Part shown: piece by piece, positions 14,902 to 20,936 of the stretch | Numbering within the stretch: position 1 is the stretch's first letter | How the letters are laid out: the number at the start of each line of letters is the position of its first letter | Source: Bacteroidales bacterium | GTDB lineage: Bacteria; Bacteroidota; Bacteroidia; Bacteroidales; BM520 | Assembly: GCA_028701815.1 (NCBI GenBank) | Contig: JAQVPY010000006.1 | Coordinates: 1 to 24,215 of the forward strand | Direction: 5' to 3' | DNA: 24,215 nt | Translations under genes and position numbers: made by a program | Notes under the pieces: generated by a model | The model's input: the letters and a program-made list of their open reading frames with translations, nothing else | What the model was told of the DNA's origin: nothing | The model's database searches: none

Positions 14902-14907
14902 ATATAG

Positions 14908-15498
14908 ATGAGACAAAACATTAAGTGTTCAGATAATGAACTCGTTGCTTCTTACTTAAAGGGCAATGTCGAAAGTTTGGAAGTCCTTATTAATCGTTAT
15001 AAGGGGAAAGTGTATTCTTATATTTTAATGGTAGTTAAAGATGCCACGCTTGCCGATGATATCTTTCAGGATACTTTTATTAAAGCAATACAGACTTTGA
15101 GATCAGGCGTTTATAAAGATGAGGGAAAATTCCTTCAATGGATAAACAGGATAGCTCATAATCTTATTATAGACTCTTACAGGAAAAATCAGCGTATTGG
15201 CGTTGACGCGGTGACGGATATGGATAAAATGTCTGATACCACTATGTTTGCTGTGGAATCGATTGAACAAACTATGATTCAGCGTCAGGATGAGGAACGT
15301 GTGAAAAAACTTATTAATATGCTCCCTCCCGAACAGGGCGAGGTCGTTAAACTTAGAATTTATTGCGACCTGAGTTTCAAAGATATCGCCGCTCTAACTA
15401 ATGTCAGTATTAATACCGCTCTTGGCAGGATGAGATATGCGATAATCAACCTTAGAAAGATCCTTGAAGAGCAAAACGCCTCAGTATTAGAGAGTTAA
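14908..15498 (+). CDS. RNA polymerase sigma-70 family factor, ECF-like
   Basis: Two-domain sigma factor of 196 residues. Region 2 covers about 24-95 with the core-binding DDIFQDTFIKAIQTL and the -10-recognition helix around FLQWINRIAHNLIIDSYRK. Region 4 covers about 133-186, with LPPEQGEVVKLRIYCDLSFK and the helix-turn-helix DIAALTNVSINTALGRMRYA. There is no region 1 or 3, so it belongs to the ECF group. No typical membrane anti-sigma gene follows; instead a 63-residue soluble protein with its own -7 element comes next, then nth. Its leader is unusually structured, with a perfect inverted repeat and several ACAATTA words, suggesting regulated or autoregulated synthesis. The regulon cannot be read from this window. 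Confidence 0.92.
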   Translation: MRQNIKCSDNELVASYLKGNVESLEVLINRYKGKVYSYILMVVKDATLADDIFQDTFIKAIQTLRSGVYKDEGKFLQWINRIAHNLIIDSYRKNQRIGVDAVTDMDKMSDTTMFAVESIEQTMIQRQDEERVKKLINMLPPEQGEVVKLRIYCDLSFKDIAALTNVSINTALGRMRYAIINLRKILEEQNASVLES

Positions 15499-15544
15499 GC
15501 TTATCATAATAATCTTACAAAAAAAAATATTTTCTGAGCAATTT

Positions 15545-15552
15545 TATATTTG
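15545..15552 (+). promoter_or_regulatory. -7 element ahead of the 63-residue ORF and nth
   Basis: TATATTTG fits TAnnTTTG exactly and lies 44 bases before the ATG at 15597. The upstream A-rich stretch has no clear -33 element. It suggests that the small gene and nth can be transcribed apart from the sigma gene. Confidence 0.4.
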
Positions 15553-15596
15553 ATATTTCGTTAATAAGTAAACGATGTTGAATTAAATTGACTTAG

Positions 15597-15788
15597 ATGA
15601 ATAAATATTTACGATTGTTTCCAAATTTATCGGACTTTAATGCAGAAACGAAAGGGAAGCCCCCAAAGAATGTCTCCTCTAAGCATTCCTCTTCCGTTAA
15701 TGATAAAGTGAAGACTGTGATTTTTTATGCGAAGTGTCAGAAACTTCTTGATAAAATGAATGACACCAAAAGTTACAGGTTTAATTAA
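15597..15788 (+). CDS. Small hypothetical protein, 63 residues, between sigma factor and nth
   Basis: Not recognised. The predicted protein is basic and hydrophilic, with no signal peptide or transmembrane segment. It has an N-terminal part rich in Leu, Phe and Asn (KYLRLFPNLSDFN), a Lys/Ser/Pro-rich middle (15 or so residues from position 19) and a short amphipathic end around VIFYAKCQKLLDKMN. One cysteine is present at C48. Its last 29 bases overlap the start of nth in another frame, so the two would be translationally linked. A perfect -7 element lies upstream. The position directly after a sigma gene would suit a small regulator of that factor, but there is no sequence support for this. 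It may also be a leader ORF or not expressed. Confidence 0.45.
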   Translation: MNKYLRLFPNLSDFNAETKGKPPKNVSSKHSSSVNDKVKTVIFYAKCQKLLDKMNDTKSYRFN

Positions 15789-16383
15789 GTATTTCTCTCG
15801 GGTCATGCCCGAACCTGAAAGCGAATTGGTGTATGACGGCATATATCAACTCGTGGTAGCTGTTGTGCTCTCAGCACAATGTACAGACAAACGCGTAAAT
15901 ATTATTACACCTCATGTCTTTGAAAAGTACGGCGACTTTGCAGCCCTTGCCGATGCCGAACAAAAAGATCTCTTCCTTTTGATAAAATCATGTACCTATC
16001 CTAACAGCAAGTCGCTTCATCTTATAGCTATGGCCAAAACTGTAATGGAGAGATTTCATGGCGTTTTTCCCGAGTCGAGAGATGAGATGGAGACCTTGCC
16101 CGGAGTGGGACGTAAGACGGCTAATGTGGTCTCCGCGGTCGCTTTTAATAAGCCATATTTCGCCGTAGACACTCATGTGTTCAGGGTGGCAAACAGGCTG
16201 GGACTGGTTAAAGCGAAAACGCCACTCGAAACGGAAAAGCAACTCGAAAAACTTTTTCCTCCCGAAGTGATACCGGATGCACATCATTGGCTCCTGCTGC
16301 ACGGTAGGTATTGTTGCACGGCACAAAAACCGCATTGTGAGACTTGCGGAATTTCCGCGCTATGCGATTTTTTTAAAAAATAA
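15760..16383 (+). CDS. nth: Endonuclease III (DNA glycosylase/AP lyase)
   Basis: Base-excision repair enzyme of 207 residues, removing oxidised pyrimidines and cutting the abasic site. The helix-hairpin-helix is LPGVGRKTANVV (113-124) with catalytic lysine K119, and the catalytic aspartate is D137 in VDTHVFRVANRLG. The [4Fe-4S] cluster motif C-x6-C-x2-C-x5-C is complete at C186, C193, C196 and C202. LSAQCTDKRVN (38-47) is the standard N-terminal signature. Length is normal, with a slightly short N-terminus: the ATG at 15760 lies inside the end of the upstream 63-residue frame. No other in-frame ATG lies close upstream. The stop is followed by the recA promoter region. Confidence 0.97.
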   Translation: MTPKVTGLIKYFSRVMPEPESELVYDGIYQLVVAVVLSAQCTDKRVNIITPHVFEKYGDFAALADAEQKDLFLLIKSCTYPNSKSLHLIAMAKTVMERFHGVFPESRDEMETLPGVGRKTANVVSAVAFNKPYFAVDTHVFRVANRLGLVKAKTPLETEKQLEKLFPPEVIPDAHHWLLLHGRYCCTAQKPHCETCGISALCDFFKK

Positions 16384-16386
16384 TGT

Positions 16387-16394
16387 TAACTTTG
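16387..16394 (+). promoter_or_regulatory. Predicted -7 element of recA
   Basis: TAACTTTG fits TAnnTTTG and lies 48 bases before the recA ATG, just after the nth stop. No clear -33 element is seen at the usual distance; only a T-run about 13 bases upstream. I see no recognisable LexA box. Confidence 0.5.
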
Positions 16395-16442
16395 TAGCGG
16401 ACATTTTATGTTTTTTTGCATTAAATAGTAAATTATAATATT

Positions 16443-17420
16443 ATGGATACAAATAGTGAAAAATTAAAAGCCTTGCAGCTTACCCTCGACAGGCTTGAGA
16501 AAACTTATGGGAAAGGTACAATTATGAAATTAGGCGATACCGCCATCGAAACGATCCCGGTTATCCCCTCCGGCTCTATCGGACTCGACCTCGCCCTTGG
16601 AGTTAAAGGCTACCCTAAGGGAAGAATCGTTGAGATATACGGTCCCGAATCATCAGGGAAAACGACCCTCGCCCTTCATGCTATCGCTCAGGCTCAAAAG
16701 GCCGGCGGCCTCGCTGCCTTTATTGACGCGGAACATGCTTTCGACCGTTTTTATGCTCAAAAACTCGGTATCGACATCGAAAATCTCCTCGTGTCACAAC
16801 CCGACTGTGGCGAACAAGCCCTCGAAATTGCAGACGCCCTCATTCGCTCCGGCTCTATCGATGTTATAGTTATCGACTCCGTGGCAGCCCTTACCCCTAA
16901 AAGCGAAATAGAAGGAGAGATGGGCGAAAATAAACTCGGCTTACATGCACGACTGATGTCTCAGGCCCTTAGAAAACTTACCGCCACTATCTCCAAAACA
17001 GGCGCATGCTGTATCTTTATCAATCAGCTGAGAGAAAAAATCGGCGTGATGTTTGGCAATCCGGAGACTACTACCGGAGGTAATGCCCTGAAATTTTATG
17101 CTTCTATCCGCCTCGATATACGTAAAACTTCCCCTATTAAGGTTGGCGACGAAATCGTGGGCAACAGGGTGAGAGTAAAAGTCGTGAAAAATAAAGTCGC
17201 CCCTCCTTTTAAAGTTGCCGAATTCGATATCATGTTCGGTAAGGGAATCTCCCGTATCGGCGAACTCGTAGATATAGCTACCGAAGCTAACGTGATCAAA
17301 AAAAGCGGCTCGTGGTACAGCTATGGCGATACAAAACTCGGACAGGGTAGAGATGCCGTTATTCAACTGCTCTCAGATAATCCCGAACTTGTCGCTGAAC
17401 TCGAAGCTAAAATATTATAG
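16443..17420 (+). CDS. recA: Recombinase RecA
   Basis: Central recombinase of 325 residues, forming ATP-dependent filaments on single-stranded DNA for strand exchange and recombinational repair. Walker A is GPESSGKT (67-74), Walker B lies in IDVIVIDSVAAL (139-150), and the DNA-binding loop L2 is in FINQLREKIGVMFGNPETT (192-210). The N-terminal polymerisation helix and the KGTIMKLGD strand are intact. The protein stops at ELVAELEAKIL, so the long acidic C-terminal tail of E. coli RecA (353 residues) is absent and the C-terminal domain is short. That tail tempers DNA binding in E. coli; short tails occur in other phyla too. Six bases separate it from the TPR lipoprotein gene, suggesting read-through. 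Confidence 0.98.
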   Translation: MDTNSEKLKALQLTLDRLEKTYGKGTIMKLGDTAIETIPVIPSGSIGLDLALGVKGYPKGRIVEIYGPESSGKTTLALHAIAQAQKAGGLAAFIDAEHAFDRFYAQKLGIDIENLLVSQPDCGEQALEIADALIRSGSIDVIVIDSVAALTPKSEIEGEMGENKLGLHARLMSQALRKLTATISKTGACCIFINQLREKIGVMFGNPETTTGGNALKFYASIRLDIRKTSPIKVGDEIVGNRVRVKVVKNKVAPPFKVAEFDIMFGKGISRIGELVDIATEANVIKKSGSWYSYGDTKLGQGRDAVIQLLSDNPELVAELEAKIL

Positions 17421-17425
17421 CGTTT

Positions 17426-18352
17426 ATGAAATATTTGTCATTTTTCACCGCGGCGATTTTGTCACTTGCCCTGCTGTCGGCGTGTAACAATAATAAAACT
17501 GCTGCGGTGACTAATCCTACCGATGAAGATGTCTGCGGGAACAGAGCCAAACTTGATAGCTTGATCGTTAGCGACTCCCTTAATGGAGAATGGTATTCCT
17601 GTCGCGCATTACTTAACTATAACTCCGGGAAATACTCCGACGCTTATATGGATATTTCAAATGCCCTGCAGCTGAAGGGGAATAATATTCAGGATATGCT
17701 CCTCCTCTCGGATATCTATTTTATCATGGGAAAAGTTAATGAGGCAAGAGCAGTGCTTATGGAAGCCAAAGCCCTCGATAAATATAACTATGAGGTCTAT
17801 TACGCGATAGGCTATCACAATTTTCTGATAGGTAATATGGAGCTTGCAAAAGGAAATCTTCTTAAATCGATAGAGTTGCACCCCGAAAACCCTCAGTCGT
17901 ATTTTGTCCTGGGGCAGATAGCAGCGTTGATGGAAGATACCGCTACTGCCATATCGCGTTATCAAAGTGCCGTGCAGGCCGATATCAATTTTTATCCAGC
18001 TTATCTGCAACTGGCTGTATTATATACCGATATCGATAAAAAACTTGTTCCCGAATATCTCCGTAATGCATTGACAGCTAATCCGGAATGCGAAGAGGCA
18101 CTGTTCCTCTCCGGCGTTTTCTATCAGCAAGAGGACTCTTTTGATGAAGCCGTAAGCTACTACAAAAAGACTTTTGATGTGAACCCCCGAAATAAGATGG
18201 CATCGTTTAATATAGGATATATTTATCTGACAGAATATATGATATTCGATACCGCCGCCATCTGGTTCGATAAAACTCTGCAAATAGACTCAACTTTCAC
18301 CGAAGCGAAGTTTAATTACGATTATGCGTTAAAACTGCAGGAAGAACAATAA
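17426..18352 (+). CDS. TPR-repeat lipoprotein
   Basis: Predicted lipoprotein of 308 residues. MKYLSFFTAAILSLALLSAC is a standard signal with C20 as the lipidated residue. From about residue 55 to the end it is made of tetratricopeptide repeats, helix pairs with the spaced small and aromatic residues of the TPR consensus. Examples are YSDAYMDISNALQL, VNEARAVLMEAKALD, MELAKGNLLKSIELHPENPQ and FDEAVSYYKKTFDVNPRN. About six repeats are counted. It should act as a periplasmic or outer-membrane protein-protein scaffold; the partner is unknown. It follows recA by five bases, but nothing links the two functions. Its last codons form one arm of an inverted repeat with the convergent phosphohexomutase gene. 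Confidence 0.88.
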   Translation: MKYLSFFTAAILSLALLSACNNNKTAAVTNPTDEDVCGNRAKLDSLIVSDSLNGEWYSCRALLNYNSGKYSDAYMDISNALQLKGNNIQDMLLLSDIYFIMGKVNEARAVLMEAKALDKYNYEVYYAIGYHNFLIGNMELAKGNLLKSIELHPENPQSYFVLGQIAALMEDTATAISRYQSAVQADINFYPAYLQLAVLYTDIDKKLVPEYLRNALTANPECEEALFLSGVFYQQEDSFDEAVSYYKKTFDVNPRNKMASFNIGYIYLTEYMIFDTAAIWFDKTLQIDSTFTEAKFNYDYALKLQEEQ

Positions 18353-18374
18353 CCTCTTATTAGATTATTGTTCT
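18343..18374. terminator. Inverted repeat at the convergent gene ends (terminator candidate)
   Basis: AGAACAATAA (18343-18352) and TTATTGTTCT (18365-18374) are perfect complements around a 12-base loop. The left arm holds the last codons and stop of the TPR gene; the right arm holds the last codons of the phosphohexomutase gene. It could stop transcription from both sides, although no long T-tract follows on either strand. Confidence 0.55.
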
Positions 18375-19994
18375 CTCACTTCTGTAAAATTTGATCTTTG
18401 GCTCAGTGCCGGAAGGCCTAACCGATAACTTTGTCCCGTTGGCAAGATAAAATTGTAATACGTCGGAGACAGGCAGGTCGATATCTCTAACAGTGCCGTT
18501 AACAAGATTAGTGATCTTCCGTGTAAGATAGTCTCTTATCTCTACTATGGGCTGACCTTCCATTACTACCGGAGGGTTTTTTCTGTAATCGGCCATCATA
18601 GCCTTAATCTCTTCTGCTCCTTCTTTGCCTTTGTGAACTTCTGTGCGGAGGGTTTCAGTGTATTTGCCGAACTTCTTATAGATAAAATTTAGCAGTTCCA
18701 ATAAGGTCATCCCTTGATCCTTAGCCCATGTTGCAGCTTCAGAAATGAGACAACTCGACATAATGGAATCTTTGTCTCTTACAAAGTCGCCACATAGATA
18801 TCCGTAACTTTCTTCGCCGCCGATGAGAAACTTCATCGTATGCTCTTTGGCTCTCATTACGGAAGCGATGTGCTTGAAACCTGTGAGGCACTCAAAGACT
18901 TCAATGCCTTCGGATTTGGCTATGTCGTTTAATATGTCGCTCGTAACAATAGTCTTTACTATATAATATGGTAACGTGCTCGGCTTTCTGTTCTTTATTA
19001 CATAGTAGAACAGTATGGCTGCTGTCTGATTGCCATTGAGCAACTTGTATTCGTCGCCGTCTTTAACGGCTAAACCGATTCTGTCGGCATCAGGGTCGGT
19101 GGCGATTATCAACTCGGCGCCTACCTTTTTTGCAAGGGCTATGCCTAATTCAAAGGCAGTGCCTTCTTCCGGGTTCGGCGACTTTACAGTAGGGAAGTTG
19201 CCGTCAGGAATACATTGTGCTTCCACTTTGTGAATGTTCGTGAATCCGTACATCTCAAGGGCACGCGGGACCAGCATTATTCCTGTGCCGTGAAGCGGAG
19301 TATATACAATACAGAGGTCGTTGTGTCTTTCAATAGAATCGGGATGCAAAGATAATTCGAGAACTTTCTTTAAGTATATGTCGTCAATCTTTTTGCCTAT
19401 CTCAACAATTAATTTGCTGTTGCCCTGGAAGTTGACGTCTTTTATGCTCTTTATCTTCTCTACTTCAGCTATGATGTTTACATCGTGCGGAGCCACTATC
19501 TGAGCACCGTCTTCCCAATAAACTTTATATCCGTTATATTCCTTCGGATTGTGGGATGCTGTAATAACAATACCTGTCTGACATTTCAACTGCCTTACGG
19601 CAAAAGACAACTCCGGCGTGGGACGCATGTTATCGAAGACATACACCTTTATGCCGTTGGCAGAAAGGACCGCGGCGGCAGTCTCAGTGAAAAAACGACT
19701 GTTGTTGCGACAATCGTGAGCTATCACCGCCGACAGATCATCTCTGCAGGGAAAACATTTCTTTAAATAATTGGCAAGCCCCTGTGTGGCCATGCCTACA
19801 GTATATTTGTTCATCCTGTTCGTCCCTGCACCCATGATGCCGCGTAACCCGCCGGTGCCGAACTCTAAGTCTTTGTAAAATGCATCTGTTAATTCCGGAC
19901 CGTTTTCTTCTATCATATTAGAAACAGCCTTTCTCGTCTCCTCATCAAAATCAGGTGCCAGCCACGATTTTGCTCTATCTGTTATTGTGCTCAT
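18360..19994 (-). CDS. Phosphoglucomutase/phosphomannomutase (alpha-D-phosphohexomutase), C-terminally short
   Basis: Enzyme of 544 residues interconverting hexose 1- and 6-phosphates, feeding glycogen and sugar-nucleotide synthesis. All four active-site loops are present: phosphoserine loop TASHNP with S147, metal loop DPDADR (300-305), sugar loop GGEESYG (392-398) and phosphate loop RPSGTEPK (526-533). The N-terminal FGTGGLRGIMG (45-55) marks the PgcA-like group common in Bacteroidota. Relatives usually run on for about 30-40 residues after the phosphate loop, to about 580 in total; this one ends after KIKFYRSERTII. The shortened end lies in the inverted repeat shared with the TPR gene. The core active site is complete, so activity is possible. 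The start overlaps the RmlD-like gene by four bases (ATGA). Confidence 0.92.
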   Translation of the reverse strand: MSTITDRAKSWLAPDFDEETRKAVSNMIEENGPELTDAFYKDLEFGTGGLRGIMGAGTNRMNKYTVGMATQGLANYLKKCFPCRDDLSAVIAHDCRNNSRFFTETAAAVLSANGIKVYVFDNMRPTPELSFAVRQLKCQTGIVITASHNPKEYNGYKVYWEDGAQIVAPHDVNIIAEVEKIKSIKDVNFQGNSKLIVEIGKKIDDIYLKKVLELSLHPDSIERHNDLCIVYTPLHGTGIMLVPRALEMYGFTNIHKVEAQCIPDGNFPTVKSPNPEEGTAFELGIALAKKVGAELIIATDPDADRIGLAVKDGDEYKLLNGNQTAAILFYYVIKNRKPSTLPYYIVKTIVTSDILNDIAKSEGIEVFECLTGFKHIASVMRAKEHTMKFLIGGEESYGYLCGDFVRDKDSIMSSCLISEAATWAKDQGMTLLELLNFIYKKFGKYTETLRTEVHKGKEGAEEIKAMMADYRKNPPVVMEGQPIVEIRDYLTRKITNLVNGTVRDIDLPVSDVLQFYLANGTKLSVRPSGTEPKIKFYRSERTII

Positions 19995-20830
19995 TGTTGC
20001 GAAATTATTTTATTGATTACATCGTCAATTCTCTTGATGGAAATATTGTATTCATCTTCAATCTTCGACGTGTCTAATACACTGTATTGGGGCCTGACAG
20101 CTTTCTGAGGATACTCGGCAACACTGCGAATGGCGCATTTACTGTGTATATGCTCATTGATCATAACGGCGAAATCGTACCATGTCATCGGATGCCTGTT
20201 GGCAAAATGAAGAATCGTCGTGCCGGCGCTTTCTTTGCCTATAAGCCGTATCATCACTTTCGCTAACTCTACAGCCGAGGTTAATTTAGTGGTTTGCGTG
20301 GAGACTACCGAGACCTCCTCTTTTGTCTCTAATAGATCTTTCATGGTGAGAAAAAAGTTTTTCCCGTAGGGAGAAACTAACCCGGAAACACGAAGGATAA
20401 ATCCCGCGGGATTATAATTTAATATCGCCTTCTCCCCCTCTAACTTGGTCATGCCGTAAAAATTACACGGACTGGTCGGATCTCCCTCCTTTAATGGAGT
20501 GCTACCGCTGCCGTCAAAAACATAGTCCGACGAAATATGAAACAAAACTTTGTTCTTCTGCTTGCAGTATTTCGCCATTATTTCCGGCGCGGAAATGTTT
20601 AACTGCTTGCAAATTTCTTGATGCTCCTCCGCCCCGTCGACATTAGTATACGCAGCACAGTTGAAAATAATATCAAATTTTGTGCGCGATAAATACTCCT
20701 CTAATAAGTCGGGATGACATAAATCTACAGTGTCGGCATCTGAAAAATTGAAGGTATACACATAATTATCAGCTATTTGCTTAATCGCTTGACCGAGTTG
20801 ACCTTTTCCTCCAAAAACTAATATGTCCAT
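19991..20830 (-). CDS. rmlD: RmlD-like sugar-nucleotide reductase (dTDP-4-dehydrorhamnose reductase family)
   Basis: Short-chain dehydrogenase/reductase of 279 residues, counted from the ATG at 20830. The Rossmann motif is GGKGQLG (7-13). The substrate-binding and catalytic region shows NCAAYTNVDGAEE, ISSDYVFDG (99-107) and the YxxxK pair Y125/K129 in FYGMTK. RmlD reduces dTDP-4-keto-rhamnose to dTDP-rhamnose. rmlA, rmlB and rmlC are not in the window, so the dTDP-rhamnose assignment rests on similarity alone; a related sugar reductase is possible. An in-frame TTG at 20863 is rejected because a -7 promoter element lies between it and the ATG. The stop overlaps the phosphohexomutase start, so the two are coupled. 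Confidence 0.87.
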   Translation of the reverse strand: MDILVFGGKGQLGQAIKQIADNYVYTFNFSDADTVDLCHPDLLEEYLSRTKFDIIFNCAAYTNVDGAEEHQEICKQLNISAPEIMAKYCKQKNKVLFHISSDYVFDGSGSTPLKEGDPTSPCNFYGMTKLEGEKAILNYNPAGFILRVSGLVSPYGKNFFLTMKDLLETKEEVSVVSTQTTKLTSAVELAKVMIRLIGKESAGTTILHFANRHPMTWYDFAVMINEHIHSKCAIRSVAEYPQKAVRPQYSVLDTSKIEDEYNISIKRIDDVINKIISQQ

Positions 20831-20840
20831 CTTTTTTTTG

Positions 20841-20848
20841 CAAAAATA
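20841..20848 (-). promoter_or_regulatory. -7 element of the rmlD-pgm pair
   Basis: On the minus strand TATTTTTG fits TAnnTTTG and ends 11 bases before the ATG at 20830. The expected transcription start near 20835 leaves a leader of only a few bases. TTTG on the same strand at 20864-20861 is too close to be the -33 element. Confidence 0.45.
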
Positions 20849-20883
20849 AGTATTATTTTCCAAAAGAAACAGCCTTTTTATAC

Positions 20884-20891
20884 TAACTTTG
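20884..20891 (+). promoter_or_regulatory. -7 element of the GH92 gene
   Basis: TAACTTTG fits TAnnTTTG and is the same word as the recA -7 element. It lies 46 bases before the ATG at 20937, divergent from the rmlD promoter and about 35 bases from it. No strong -33 element is seen. Confidence 0.5.
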
Positions 20892-20936
20892 CAAATAATT
20901 TCATTTTTTTATTGTTAGTGCTTTAATTCTTTTATT

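Noticed and set aside
20831..20863. Upstream TTG start for the RmlD-like protein
   Set aside because: A -7 promoter element lies between TTG and ATG, and the Rossmann strand begins directly at the ATG at 20830.
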